A program made the translations under genes and the position numbers. Shown piece after piece: positions 30,601 through 42,077 of a stretch of 64,000 bases of DNA. Origin of the DNA: Diplonema papillatum (lineage: Eukaryota; Euglenozoa; Diplonemea; Diplonemida; Diplonemidae); NCBI GenBank assembly GCA_030068145.1, contig JAPJBO010001050.1, positions 1 through 64,000 on the forward strand, written 5' to 3'. Numbering within the stretch: position 1 is the first letter of the stretch; each line of letters opens with the position of its first letter. The notes beneath the pieces were generated by a model that had not been told where the DNA came from, searched no databases, and worked only from the letters and a program-made list of their open reading frames with translations.

Positions 30601-32453
30601 TTGCAGTGCTTAGTCAATCTGCCCGATCTTTCGCTGCTTTTATCAGTGCGGAAGGTGAATGCCAGCCAAAATAGCGGTTAGTCTGGGTTGTCAGGCGGCT
30701 GTTCGTTTCGGGTTCAATGGTTTGCAGTGCTTGCTTCAGTTCCCAGCGTGGAAAGCCCACGAGGGCCGCTGGTGGATCTCGGGAAGAAGGCCCAACGTTT
30801 CGTTCAGCATTCGGCTCATATCAGCACAAGCGCGGGTTTCAGAGGTTGCCGATGGCAGGCATGGCTAACGCCCTTGCTTACTGTGCCGCCGGCCCCCTTT
30901 TCAGGGGTGCCGCGGCCGTCCCCTCTGCGCGAATTGCCAGGGTCACACTCCGCAATGTTGTAGCCCTTCCCAGCGCGGCATATCGGCTGTACCCTGCATC
31001 TAGTAAGGACCCACAAACCAGCCATGCGTTTCGGCCAGTTTCGATCTATGGCTGCGTGCCACCCAATATGAGGTAAAGGGGGGGGTCGAATAATACCACC
31101 TGTGTTATTATTCGACCCCCCCCTCTGTCGAATACTAAAAAAAGTTCCGGGTAGTAAAACTTGACTGTTTCTTTGAACGAACCACACCCTGAAGGCTGTG
31201 TAGAGTTCTCTAATCGACTTTCGTGGTGCATCAACTCCCTCAGTGAAACTGTGATAGCAGGATCGAACAGGGGTAGTGTTTTTAGACAACCAGCCGCGTG
31301 TCAAATAACTGTTATTATTCGACTTCCCCCCTTTACAGCGAGCCCAATCCCAAGTCCCACTTACCACGGCGCCTTTCCAATTTTCTTGACCATTTGCTCG
31401 CAGAGTTAGCACGACGTACGAGTATGCTAACTCGGATCTGGAACGAGTCCATGGAGGAGGAACGGTCTTGACTTTTGCATTTTCATTGGCACATGACCGA
31501 TTCATTTGCATTCCCTCCATGTCTTTCGAGCATGTGGTATGTCATTCTAATCGGCATCCCTCTTCTTGAATCGCGAACGACGCTATGTCACTAGAGCGGA
31601 GTGCTGCTCCGATTCAGAATGTGATTGACTCACTCTAGTGATTAGCTTGACTTCGGCATTTTCGTGCCGCATGGCCGATTCATTTTATAACCCAGTACGT
31701 GGGCCCACCGCCGTTTCCGACCCATGACGAGTTATGCTACAACAATGCTGCTTCCAACTCAAACGAGTGCAACTTGTTCGCGCGCCTCTTCTTATCCCGA
31801 CGAGCGTTTCTAGCCCGCCTCTGCCTCTTTGTTTCCGTCCGCCATTTACACGGAGTGCTCCGCCTCTCTTCGCCGGAGTAGTACGACCAAAGGAAAAAAA
31901 TACGAGCTATTTTGATTCGCAGAACCTTTTGACACCCGGCAAACAAAGAACCACAATGCGCAAGTTAGTGCCTAAGGGCCTCTCTCAGAACCTCTTCAAT
32001 GACCCGCAAATCCGCATACCCTGATTGTTTCCACACGAGACCCGCAAAACCTCTCATTGAGAACCCCTGGGCCTCCCGAGGCCAGTTTCCTGCACTTCAC
32101 GGCTATCTTGCTGAAGGAACGTTAAGAAACGCAATACGCCCTTCTTCTCCTGATGTCGAATTCGGGCGCGCGGATGCCGACAGGGAGGAGAAGATCCGCG
32201 AGCTGAGGCCATGCGCGAAGAAATCCGCACGCTTCTTTCTAATGGGCAATTAATCGGCAAAATACAAAGTTGGGTTTCTCATTATTTAGAGTGTAAGTTC
32301 ACTTAGAGATCCGGGGTCTTCGGGTGACATGTATTTGCTTTGCGCGCATACTACGGTTATTGTTATTTCAACCTACTCCATCATCAGAGGGTCGCCTGGC
32401 GTGGCGCGGGCGTGGAGACGGAGTGGGGGTGGTAAGCAGAGGGGGGAAAACCG
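30601..32453. other. no intact gene; hairpin and duplicated fragment
   Basis: Bases 31077-31125 form a strong hairpin: GGGGGGTCGAATAATA pairs with its complement after a ~14-bp loop. A related half-site occurs at 31310-31330. Bases 32166-32226 duplicate an internal piece of the downstream gene (32703-32770, encoding ADADREEQKIRELRAMREEI) with two small deletions. This is a broken exon copy. Nothing else was recognised. Confidence 0.5.
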
Positions 32454-35400
32454 ATGTGCGACGCGCGCGAGGAAGAGGTCGTGGACTGCCTGCTGCGGCT
32501 TCTGCCGGCGGGGGGCTGTGTGTCGGTCGGCCACCTCGAAACCTACTGGCGGGCGAAGGGGCTCGACGACACCCGCGGCAGCGCGATCGACTTCATAAAA
32601 AAGCGAAGCTCCGACTTCGAGCTCGCGCCGGGCGGCGTCATCCGCAGGACGATGACCGCAAGATCCCCACCCCCACTAGTCAGCGTCAAATCCCCGGACG
32701 CCTGGCGCGCGGATGCCGACAGGGAGGAGCAGAAGATCCGCGAGCTGAGGGCCATGCGCGAAGAGATCCGGCAAGCCTCCTTCCAGCTGAGCTGCGCCCG
32801 CGCCGATGATGATGACGACGTCAACGCCTTCCCGTCCCTCCCGTCGGTGGCCAGCACCCAGGCAACCCAGCACCGCCGGTCCAACATCGACCCCGCGACG
32901 CCTGAGTTCCACCCACAGTCAAACCCCAGCTCGCACGCGTCCACCGCCACTGCGTACCAACCCGATGGGTACAGCCCGGTTCGTGATGCGATGTGCCACG
33001 GCGGTCTCGTAGCTCGCACGAGCGAGTTTGCGTCTTGCGCCGGCAGCGCTACCACCGGCCAGGGCGCGCGGGAGTCGATGATGCGCTGCCCCGTGTCCAG
33101 CGGCACCGCCGCCGACGTCCCGCTGAACCCGCCGAGCGGCAGCTCCTTTTTCTCGATAGTCGCCCCGGCCGCCGCAGCCACCGGAGGCGACCAGAGGCAG
33201 GCCCCGTCTCCGAAGCGCCCGGCCCCCGTCCGCTTCCCCAACACCACCAGCAACCTGCCCCGGCGGACGCCGGGGGCTGACGGGGAGGACGGGTTGATGG
33301 GCCTGAGCAGCTCTACTACGCCGAGTGCAGCGCACCCGCCCGCGAGGAACAGGGGGTGCGCGGACTACCGCCCGCAGCCAACCCACGACGCGTTCGACGA
33401 GCCGGCGCCGCGCTGCCGCGACGAGCTCCACGAGGCGGGCTCCGCCGGGCTGCCTCGGCGGCATGCCGATGGGGGGTATCCGGGCGCCGTGCGGGAGTGT
33501 CCCCGTGAAATCGCGCATCTGCGACCTGGGGCGCTTGCGGAATGTGGTGATCTCGATAGTAAGCGCGGGGCGATGCATGCCCGTGAAACCGCGTATTCGC
33601 GACCTGGCACGCCCGCAGAATATGGGGGCGATCTCGATAGCAAGCGCAGAGCCGTGCATGGCCTTGGCCGCGACGACACCCGGAGTTTGGGGTATGGCGC
33701 ACATGCCCGTGAAACCGCGTATCTGCGACCTGGCACGCCCGCAGAATATGGGGGCGATCTCGATAGTAAGCGCGGGGCTCTGCATGACCACGGCCACTCC
33801 TCCGTCTGCCAACAGCAACGCGACGACACTGGGGGTTCGGGGTATGGCCACGCACTGCGGCCTGGTACGCCCGCGGAATATGGTGGCGATCTTGATAGCA
33901 AGCGCAGAGTCATACAGAACCATGACCATGCCTCCGTCTACCAACAGCAACGCGGCGACACCGGGGGGTCCGGGTGTGGCGCACATGCCCGTGAAACCGC
34001 GCATCCGCGGCCTGGGACGCCTACGCGTGACCGTGACAACGCCCCCGTCTACCAACAGCAACGCGGTGACAACAGAGGTTCCGTGTATGGCGCGCACGCC
34101 CGTGAAACCCCGCAGCTGGCCCCCAGTCCGCTGGCTGCGGCTCGCGGAGGCGCCGCGCCCGACGACGACGAGCGCAGAGCCATGCGCGACCGCTACCAGC
34201 ACCGGCCCGGGGCGGCGGCGAAGCACCGGATCGATCAAAGCCCGCCGCTGACGGCGGCTGCGGACCCCGGGCCAACCCGGGCGCCGGGCGGAAGGGGGCC
34301 TCCGGCGCCGGCGGGCGGCGGCGACTGCCTTCCTCCGAATACAAAAGAGCAGGGAGCCGCGGCGCCGGCGGCGGAGGGCGCGACCGCCGTCAGCCGGGAG
34401 CTGTTCGACGGCAGCCCGGCGCGGCCGGCGGAGAATGCCGGCGCGGGGGCCCGGGCTTCGGGCGTGCACACACAGCGGGGCGCTTCGCATCGGACAGACG
34501 GCGTCGCGAAGGACGAAAGCACGACTTCGTTTGAACACCAAACTGCTTCGTATCGAGAAGACGGCGTTGCGGGGAACGACGGAATGACTTCGTTTGCACA
34601 GCAAGCCACTTCGCATCGGACGGACGGTTTCGCGAAGAACGAAAGCACGACTTCGTTCGAGCATCAAACCGCTTCGTATCAAGCAGACGGCGTTGCGAGG
34701 AACGAATCGACGGCCTCGTTTGAGCAGCGAATCGCTTCGTACCGGACAGAAGACGACGCTGCGAAGATCGACAGCACGACTTCGTTCGGACAGCAAACCG
34801 CTTCGTACCAAGCGGGCGGCGTTGCGAGGGGGAACGAACACATGGCCTCGTCCGGGCAGCAAACCGCGCCGCATCCAGCAGCCGGCGCCGCGGGGACCGA
34901 AGGGCCAGCTTTGTTGGAGCAGGGCGCCACGCCGCACCGGCCCGGCGGCGCCGCTGCGGCGGGCGAAGGCGCGACGTCCTTCGAGCAACGCATCGCGTCG
35001 TACCAAACGTTCCCGATCGAGCCGGGCTCCGCGCAGAAGCCCGCGGCGGCCGCGACGCCGGAGCAGCTTCTTGGCGCCTCTCCCGGCGGCGACCGCTCCT
35101 CCCCCGCGCTGCGGCGGACGGCGGCCAACGAGGCCAACGCGCCACGCTGCAACAGGTCGCCGACCCTGCAGCCCGGTGGGCGCGCGTTGAACAACCCCGC
35201 GTTCGCGGGTGGGGCTGGCGCCAGTCCCTCGTCGACCGCCGGAGAGGAAGGGGGCGAGCTCGTGGCCTGCGTGCCAGTCGGCGACCGCTCGCGACGTTCC
35301 GAGGTGGCGCCGCTAGTCCTCCACCAGGGCGGTGGTTGTTGCGTTGCACGCTCGGACTCTGTTGGAGGTGGGGCAGGCCAGGCGGGCGGGGGAAACGGGT

Positions 35401-37294
35401 GTTGTGTCCCGGCACTGCAGCCAACCGGGGGGTGCAAGCCGGCGAGCGAAAGCGACGGTTGGCCTCCTGGGGAGTGCGGCGGGCTGCCTGGCCACATCGA
35501 GCGGGAGATCTCCGCGATCTCGACGCGGCAGGAGATCCTCCTCGGCCTCCTCCGTGGCCACCGCTGCGGCAGCTCGGCGGCGTCTCCGGCCGCGGGGCCC
35601 AAGCAGCACCCGGCGCCCCCATCCTTCTCGTGCCTGCACCTCCCCACCGCCGCGCAGCAGCCCACGAACGCGTCGAGCCTCCCAAGCAGCAGGCGGAGCT
35701 CTCACCACAGGCACCCGTCGCCCCCCCCGTCGGTGTCCAGCGTCCAGCCCTCCCGAATCGCGCTGCCCGGGCAGGTCCCGGGGTTTATGGAGAGGCAAAG
35801 TCCGTCTCCGGCCAAAGGCTGTTCGTGGGAGCAGAGCGTCGTCGTTTTCATGGAGCAGGCCGTCGCAGACCGCGGGTTCGAACCGGTTGCAAGGGTCGTA
35901 GGCAAGTGGCTGGGTGCCCGGGTCGAGCAGTACAAGAGGACCCACAGCCTCGCGACGTCGCCCGCGGCTTCTCCGTCAGCTGACACACAACAACTCCGGC
36001 CGCTGGCGGACTCCAATCTGCCGAGGCGCCACGAACACCATGCGCCGTGCGTTGCTCAGGGTAATAGTCGGAGGCCCTACCAACCCGCTGATGCAACGAA
36101 TTCAAACCTGGCGGCGGCCCGCAACGAAGAACTCGTCGACGCCGTTCTGCCGAGGCGCCACGAACACCTGGCGCAGTGCGTTGCTCAGGGTAGTCGGAGG
36201 CCTGACCAACACGCTGATGCAACAAATTCGCACCTGGTGGTGGCGGCGGCCCGCAACGAGCAACCCGATGTGCACCCGGGTCAAACGACGCACATCCTCC
36301 GCTCGGCCGCGCGGGGCTCGGAACACACCCGAGTCGAACCCCGGGGGAAGCAGCAAGCTTTCGAGTCGGACAGCGGCAGCCAGTGCAGCCCATCTCACAG
36401 GGGACTGCAAGCCACCCCCTATCCCGACGAAGCAGGCGAAGCCCACCCGCTGCCGCCAGCGACGCCGCCGCAAGACTTTCTCGCACACCCTTCCTCCTCC
36501 TCCGCGAAGGCAGCGCCGACGACGGCAACGCCAACAGCAGCGGCCCCCGGAGCCGGGGGCGGAGGGCACCAGGAGACCCGGCGCGCCGCCGGCGGGTTCT
36601 GGGGCGGCGAGGACGCGCACCGGTCCGATTCGAAGCAGGCGAGGGACGACGACGCGGGCGGCGCCTGCGTGCCGCCGGGCGACAGCCAAACCGCGAGGAA
36701 GCTGCCGCCGAGGCCGCCGGGGAAGGCCGGCGGGGGGGTGCAGAGGCCAGGGGAGGAGGCGGCGAAGAAGCAGCCGCCGACGTCGCCGCCGGTGGGCGGG
36801 AGCCTTGGAGGCAAGCTGCTCATCCCGCTGGCGTACACTCCGCACCAGGAGTACCGCGGGGTGATCGACTACCTCAGCAAGCAGCCGTTCGGGCCTTCGT
36901 CGCAGCCGCCGAAGGACCGGATTAACCCCGTGTACACGCACAGCGTGCAGGTGTCCGTCAGCAGCCTCGCCGCCGGCGCCCCGCGCGACATCGTGGCATG
37001 CGCGCCGAAGCTGTTCTCCACCGACGACGGCGCCGCCGGGCAGTGGTTCAGCGTGCGGCTGCTGCACTGCCGCGTGGTCCCGACGCACTACACCCTCGCC
37101 TACTCGGTGCCCCCGGACGTCAGGGCCGGAGAGCAGCCGTGCCGGAAGCCGCGGACCTGGTCCCTCGAAGCGTCGGCCGACGGCGTCGACTACCGCTCGC
37201 TCTGCACGCACGCCGACGACGACGCGTTCGGCCCCGGCGACCGGCCGCACGACGTCGTCGTGTCGTTCAAGCTGCACAACCCCGACCAGGACAG
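32454..37294 (+). CDS. exon 1 of a ~1648-aa protein with C-terminal discoidin-like (F5/8C) domain
   Basis: ATG at 32454 opens a frame read here to a donor at 37294|GTGTGC. Joined to the exon at 42382-42487 it restores frame exactly (4947 nt, 1649 codons with stop). N-terminal residues ~5-60 (LLRLLPAGGCVSVGHLETYW) resemble a small winged-helix or LOTUS-like fold. The middle is low-complexity and disordered. One block at residues ~350-550 carries 30-50-aa repeats (RETAYLRPGTPAEYGGDLDS). A second at ~675-850 carries ~25-aa repeats (TTSFEHQTASY). Residues ~1450-1648 form a galactose-binding-like beta-sandwich of the kind seen in BTB- or HECT-linked proteins (GVIDYL, NPVYT, WFSVRL, PTHYTLAYS, LEASADGVDY). 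The repeats are in frame and GC3-biased. Confidence 0.72.
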
Positions 37295-37950
37295 GTGTGC
37301 GCCCCTTCGCGCGAAAACGCGGCGTTTCTTTGGTAGGAAAAGAAACTTGTTTATTTTCCTACCAAACCACTTCATGTGGTCAGCAGCAAGATTAGCAGCT
37401 TTCTGGCTTCACCTTTTACTCCAACCATACGGCGCGCGGCAAGCAGAGCAGGAGCGGTGGACGAACTAAAAACTAGTAGCTGGCAGCGTGCTACATGAAA
37501 CTTACCAAAGCAGGTGAGTTCCGCTAGTGCGCACAAACAAAATATGAGCACCTGCTTTGTAAGAAATGCTTGAGAAGACTGCCAGTTGCGAAAAAATCAA
37601 GTGGTCAGTAACATGCAGGGTCAAAAGTTTGTGTCTTTTTTTGACCTCACCTGCGGGGAAAAAAACACCCACATTTTGGGACAAGAGGCCCCTGCCCATG
37701 ACAAAACCATTTTTTTTGGAGTGAAAGTTCGCTTTTTGGTGGAAAAAAGTGTGTCCATGGGGTGCAATTTTTTTCCGGGGTTTTTGGCTGGGGCTCCGGT
37801 TACGAAGCACATTTTGCCGGGGGCCAGTCGGCAAACCTGCCGCGGGGCCGACGGCCCCCAAGATTTTTTTTTTGGAAAAAAAAAAAAGAGTTGCTCAACT
37901 TCATCAAAAAGCACCGCAGTTTTTGTTCCAAAAAATGGGTGGCCATTTTT

Positions 37951-38055
37951 TTTTTTGGAACAACATACCACGCTGGACATGTCAGTACAAAAAAGAAAGT
38001 TGGCAGCGTTGGAACCTGCCATGTAAAGATACAAAACAGGTCCTTCGCACACACA
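37951..38055 (+). repeat. A1 direct repeat of YR element 2
   Basis: 105 bp from TTTTTTGGAACAACATACC to TCCTTCGCACACACA; matches A2 at 41973-42077 with one difference (GCTGGAC versus GCTAGAC). Confidence 0.88.
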
Positions 38056-38076
38056 AATAAAACACGTGCAAAAAAT

Positions 38077-39057
38077 ATGTCCGTTCTGAGAAGCGACTTC
38101 GACGGGGGCTCTTTCGACTGGTCTTCGATCCAGACGAAGGTGTCGGTGCCCCCGGGAATTATCCGAGCCGAGGAAGACGGCGCTTGTATTTTCCCGATGT
38201 GCTCAAAGAGCCATGCCGGGGAAGGGCTGACCCACTGCTTCAGATGCGGCCTCACGGCGATCGCGTATTGCCTGAAGGCAAACCTGGGGTGCAAGAGCAC
38301 TGCCCAGGGCTTCGTGGACCGAATGGGGGAAGACGAATGGGTCTGCCCGGTCTGTACGTGGCTTCTGCAGCGGGGTCAGAAGTGGGAGGACGATCGGGAG
38401 ATGGAAGGCGTGGACGCAGTACTCGAGAGCCGTCCGAACCCGGGCTCAAACATCGCCGGCGTCGACGTCGACGAATTGCTCGAACAAACACCACCAGGGC
38501 CCTTAAAGGCGCTCGTAGAACATCTTCTTGCCCAAACCAAAACCCAAGAGGGAATTGGAGAGTTTGACATACGAATGGCAAACTCATGGGTACCGAAGGT
38601 TGCAACCTCTAACCAGAAGAGTCAGATGATGACCGAAGTGCGCTACCGTTACGGGCCCATTGAAGAAGACTTCAAGGCCAGTGTACCTGCGTACGTGCAC
38701 GAGACCCGTGTCCTGTTTTCTGTCTTGGACAGACTCCTCCCTGTGCCGAAGGACTCGAGACAAGTCCTACAGGTTGCCCATCAACTGCTGGTTCGCCTCG
38801 AGGCCCTAAGAATCCGCAAGCTGCAGGGTATGCCTCAACAACTGGCTTGGGAGTCCAAGCTGCAGTTGGTAGATGCCTCTGAGTTCTCTCGCACAGTGTT
38901 AAGAAACGCCCTGCGAGCTGTCGAGGTGGCCAACGAGGAGGACAGGAGAAGGAGGAACACGGACGGGCTCAAGAGAGCCTCGTCCGAAGGTGAATTCTCC
39001 AAGAGGAGAAGGACCGAAACCCTCTCGAAGTCGGGAAACGGGCGGAAGTCCGTATGA
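38077..39057 (+). CDS. YR element 2 ORF1, zinc-finger Gag-like protein (326 aa)
   Basis: ATG at 38077, 22 bp after the A1 repeat, is the first AUG after the repeat and a natural start. Residues ~30-95 hold a Cys/His cluster (CIFPMCS, HCFRCGL, CKS, WVCPVC) with spacing like a PHD/RING-type treble-clef finger. This is not a retroviral CCHC knuckle. The middle is helical and charged; the C-terminus is basic (KRRRTETLSKSG), fitting nucleic-acid binding. The TGA stop (39055-39057) overlaps an ATG in the RT frame (ATGA). It is also the only stop between this ORF and the in-frame recombinase. Confidence 0.7.
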   Translation: MSVLRSDFDGGSFDWSSIQTKVSVPPGIIRAEEDGACIFPMCSKSHAGEGLTHCFRCGLTAIAYCLKANLGCKSTAQGFVDRMGEDEWVCPVCTWLLQRGQKWEDDREMEGVDAVLESRPNPGSNIAGVDVDELLEQTPPGPLKALVEHLLAQTKTQEGIGEFDIRMANSWVPKVATSNQKSQMMTEVRYRYGPIEEDFKASVPAYVHETRVLFSVLDRLLPVPKDSRQVLQVAHQLLVRLEALRIRKLQGMPQQLAWESKLQLVDASEFSRTVLRNALRAVEVANEEDRRRRNTDGLKRASSEGEFSKRRRTETLSKSGNGRKSV

Positions 39058-41576
39058 ACGACTCCCCCCGCGCCAAGTCCTCTCCAACCGCTGAAGCGGA
39101 GTCGGGGCCGCCCCCAGAAGGCCGACTACCTGATCAGCCCAGAGGCTGTCCAGGGGCTGCGTCAAGAGACGTTGAGAACGCTGGCCGAGTGTTACAAAGA
39201 CACTACCTCCTCGGCTATGACGTCGGTGGTGACCCGGGCTCAGCTATTCATTCAGCAGCTACGACAGTTGGACCCGGAAATCTCAAGAGAGATGGGTTTC
39301 CTCATGTGGCTGCAACGAAAAATCGATGCGAAGGAAATCCAACCAGGCTCAGCCAGCCAGTACGTGACATACTGGATGATGGCCGATATCCCCCCGCTAA
39401 AGGCTTTTCGAAAAGCACTGCACTTGAAGGAGAGAGAGCTCGAGAGAAGGGAACTCCTGGAGACGAAACTGGTCTCCAAGAGCCAGGTTCTTGGACTGCT
39501 GGCGAAATCCACAGGGTTATACAAGGTGGCGTTGGCCGCCCAATGGAGCCTCGCGTCTCGTTTTGTGGACCTGGAACGTCTCCAGGTCGGACACATAAAG
39601 GAGAAACAAGAGTTTTTCCTCGTACTTCTCGTAGGGGGGAAGACCGACCCTACGCACCAAGGTCAAGGGATCCTCATACCGAAGACGGGATGGGTGTTCC
39701 AGACCGTGATCAGCTGGTGGAGACGACAGAGATCAACTCTCCTGCTTCCGGGCCTAAGCATCGCAGCCTACAACAAGTGGCTCAGAGGCCATCTTGGGGT
39801 CACCAGTCACATGATTCGCCACAGTGCACTCACCGAGATCGCCCGGGTGGGTGGCGAACAAGCGGCGCAAGCAATGGGGAGGCACGTAGACGTGAAGAAC
39901 GTGAGGTTCTATACCCCGATGGAGACTTGGGAGTCGACGAGCGGAACAATCCGGGGGGCCGGAATTCTGCAGTAGGTTTCGACCGTCCCTTCTGGGCTCC
40001 TAATGTGGCCCGCAGCTTAAGTAAACTGCATACATATGATTACGCCATGAGGTGGGTGGACCACGAGATGCCCCGAGGCTCCCGTGCCACAAAGGCCTGC
40101 TTTGAGGGCCTCGTCGACAGCATCACTGAATCGTGGGTGGACACTGACCTGTTGCTACGAGACTTCCCTGCCTTAGAGATCAATTTGAAGTGGTTTCGAA
40201 ATCCCGCTTTCCTCGAGGATATCCTTTCGACCGAGTTCAAGAACGCCCCAGGCCCCCCTAACACTAAGTTGAAACAGCACCTTAAAAGACTAGAGGAAAT
40301 CGGTCTCTGTGAGGCAGTCCCCCGGTCGGAGGCGGAAAGATCCTGGTTCCACGGCGCCTTCACAGTTGCTAAAAAGAAGGCCGGGGTACTCAGGTTCATT
40401 CTCTCGTGCAAGGGGGTGAATGAAGCGGTGAGAATGTCGGGACACCCGGTTCCGCCATGCCACCTTCCCTCGTACAACTCAATGCTGCTGAAACTCATGC
40501 AATGTAACTTCGTTTGTGAGAATGACGCGAAAGGTTTTTTTTACCAGTTTTTGCTGCCGACCTCAGTGAGAAAGTTTTTCTCGTTTAGAGTCGGGTCTGC
40601 GAAACGCAGGTTAACTCGGCTACCGATGGGTTACTCGCCAGCACCTCAAGCGAGCCAAGCTGTGGCCGAGTCTATCGGTGGACTTGCGGCGAAGAGTTCT
40701 CCTTCTTCGGTTCACATCGAGTGGATCGACAATTTCATACTCGGAGACATACACGAGGAAAAGTTGTGGAACACCCAAAGACGATTGTGTTCGCTGTGCG
40801 ACCGATACGGAATTGTACTTGGTGAGGAAGGCCGACCGACGTCCGAAGCCTCGCTCCTTGGAATGGAAGTGAATCTCCAAGACAAGAAGTGGAGACTGAG
40901 CACTACGTGGGTTCAAAACGTTGTGCCAGCCCTCCAATTGGTACTCCGCTGCAGGTCCCCGTTGAGAGATTTTTGGCGAGTCGCAGGCTGTATCATGTGG
41001 CGGTACCACGTCATGGCTCGGCCTCTCCACCACGTCAAGACGTTGTTGGGCTGGATGTCCTCCGTTTCCGCTCCGGACATCGCTTGGAGCGCCCTCTGCG
41101 ATATCCCGGACCCTGTCCGTTCCATACTCACGAGAGAGGTCGACATACTAGCCTCGAACAGCTGGAAACGGTGGCTGCGGCCGGAATGCACGGTTCGGAC
41201 TGTCTCCGACGCGTCTATGTCGGGATGGGCTTACGTTCTTACCGAAAAGAGCATTGCCCACGGTGTTTTCCCGAATCGCTATACTAAAAGCCACATCAAC
41301 ATAAAAGAGTTATACGCGGCGGTCCAGGCAGTAAAACGAATTTGCGTACCGGGCATCCGGTTCAGGATTCAGATCGAGGTGGACAACACAACTGTGGTCG
41401 CTATCCTGAATAAAGGTTATTCCCTGATATCTGAGACGCAAGAACTACTCGATGAGCTGGTTGAACTTCTGGACCGAAATTTTGTCGAGGCTATGCACGT
41501 CCCTGGATCCCTTAATGTGGCCGATAAATTCACCCGGATGGCCTACCAAAGACGCTGGTCTGGGTCCCTCCTCTAG
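39054..41576 (+). CDS. reverse transcriptase-RNase H of YR element 2
   Basis: The frame opens at ATG 39054, which overlaps ORF1's stop (ATGA), and stays open through the whole recombinase gene. RT similarity begins only after ~39960, and another in-frame AUG is at 40047 (MRWVDHEMPRG). Whether the first ~300 codons are translated is unclear. Motif A is NDAKGFFYQF, motif B is LPMGYSPAPQ and motif C is WIDN (codons from 40722), again Asn for the second Asp. RNase H carries SDASMSGW, NIKELYA, VDNTT and NVADKFTR. The gene ends TAG at 41576. Confidence 0.85.
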   Translation: MNDSPRAKSSPTAEAESGPPPEGRLPDQPRGCPGAASRDVENAGRVLQRHYLLGYDVGGDPGSAIHSAATTVGPGNLKRDGFPHVAATKNRCEGNPTRLSQPVRDILDDGRYPPAKGFSKSTALEGERAREKGTPGDETGLQEPGSWTAGEIHRVIQGGVGRPMEPRVSFCGPGTSPGRTHKGETRVFPRTSRRGEDRPYAPRSRDPHTEDGMGVPDRDQLVETTEINSPASGPKHRSLQQVAQRPSWGHQSHDSPQCTHRDRPGGWRTSGASNGEARRREEREVLYPDGDLGVDERNNPGGRNSAVGFDRPFWAPNVARSLSKLHTYDYAMRWVDHEMPRGSRATKACFEGLVDSITESWVDTDLLLRDFPALEINLKWFRNPAFLEDILSTEFKNAPGPPNTKLKQHLKRLEEIGLCEAVPRSEAERSWFHGAFTVAKKKAGVLRFILSCKGVNEAVRMSGHPVPPCHLPSYNSMLLKLMQCNFVCENDAKGFFYQFLLPTSVRKFFSFRVGSAKRRLTRLPMGYSPAPQASQAVAESIGGLAAKSSPSSVHIEWIDNFILGDIHEEKLWNTQRRLCSLCDRYGIVLGEEGRPTSEASLLGMEVNLQDKKWRLSTTWVQNVVPALQLVLRCRSPLRDFWRVAGCIMWRYHVMARPLHHVKTLLGWMSSVSAPDIAWSALCDIPDPVRSILTREVDILASNSWKRWLRPECTVRTVSDASMSGWAYVLTEKSIAHGVFPNRYTKSHINIKELYAAVQAVKRICVPGIRFRIQIEVDNTTVVAILNKGYSLISETQELLDELVELLDRNFVEAMHVPGSLNVADKFTRMAYQRRWSGSLL
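39058..39975 (+). CDS. tyrosine recombinase of YR element 2
   Basis: Same frame as ORF1, separated only by TGA at 39055-39057, running to TAG at 39975. An AT-hook-like RGRP (39103-39114) in a basic stretch opens the frame; the first AUG is at 39217. The catalytic set is complete: Arg in SLASRFVDL (codon 39559), HMIRH (His 39808, Arg 39817), His in GRHVDV, and Tyr in RFYTP (codon 39910). The domain is compact, about 250 residues after the AUG. It should catalyse integration of circular element DNA. Expression could be by reinitiation at 39217, UGA readthrough or splicing. Confidence 0.82.
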   Translation, partial: TTPPAPSPLQPLKRSRGRPQKADYLISPEAVQGLRQETLRTLAECYKDTTSSAMTSVVTRAQLFIQQLRQLDPEISREMGFLMWLQRKIDAKEIQPGSASQYVTYWMMADIPPLKAFRKALHLKERELERRELLETKLVSKSQVLGLLAKSTGLYKVALAAQWSLASRFVDLERLQVGHIKEKQEFFLVLLVGGKTDPTHQGQGILIPKTGWVFQTVISWWRRQRSTLLLPGLSIAAYNKWLRGHLGVTSHMIRHSALTEIARVGGEQAAQAMGRHVDVKNVRFYTPMETWESTSGTIRGAGILQ

Positions 41577-41972
41577 AAGCTTTGATTTTCTTTGACGCAA
41601 CCCATTGTGCTGGCCCTTGCTTGACCTCGGCCTCGTAGCGCCTTACTGGCAGCTCATTGCCGTTATCACAAGCGCTTCTCCGAGTGATGTGACGCGTCTG
41701 CAACATGTCTCACAGTCCCCAGTAAGAACTGAGGACCAGCCTGCGAAGATTCTTTCGGCAGTCCCGACAGAGTTTTCCAGCAAACAATGCCGAGAGGCCA
41801 CAACGAGCGAAGTTGTTATATGACAAGACTAAAATTACTGCACGGCAAGAGCCAACAAGCAGCAGTACTAAAAAAGACCGAAGAGTGGTCCGGCGATCTT
41901 CCTCTTCCAACTTCCAACGACTCTTGTACTTACCGACGTAAAAGGGGTACACGTGCTCAACGACGCCTTTTC

Positions 41973-42077
41973 TTTTTTGGAACAACATACCACGCTAGAC
42001 ATGTCAGTACAAAAAAGAAAGTTGGCAGCGTTGGAACCTGCCATGTAAAGATACAAAACAGGTCCTTCGCACACACA
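41973..42077 (+). repeat. A2 direct repeat of YR element 2
   Basis: Second copy of the 105-bp repeat, about 400 bp after the RT-RNase H stop. Confidence 0.88.

Larger units (their letters stand above)
37951..42077 (+). mobile_element. YR retrotransposon 2 (VIPER/Ngaro type), within an intron
   Basis: Direct repeats A1 (37951-38055) and A2 (41973-42077), 105 bp with one visible difference, flank three ORFs in the order zinc-finger Gag-like, tyrosine recombinase, RT-RNase H. A B1-type region would be 41577-41972, but no B2 copy follows A2. The split repeat is therefore incomplete, or the element ends differently. A ~27-bp imperfect inverted pair (37613-37639 and 42084-42110) lies just outside. 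All ORFs are open. The element lies in the same orientation as the host gene. Confidence 0.82.

Noticed and set aside
32919..35685. Large antisense frames (431, 328 and 695 codons) across the discoidin-domain gene
   Set aside because: Arg/Ala/Pro-rich shadows caused by high GC3 on the sense strand; the sense frame continues into a recognisable domain and splices in frame.
35871..35900. GGTTCGAACC tRNA-like T-arm
   Set aside because: It lies inside the coding exon (codons for RGFEPV) and lacks other tRNA arms.
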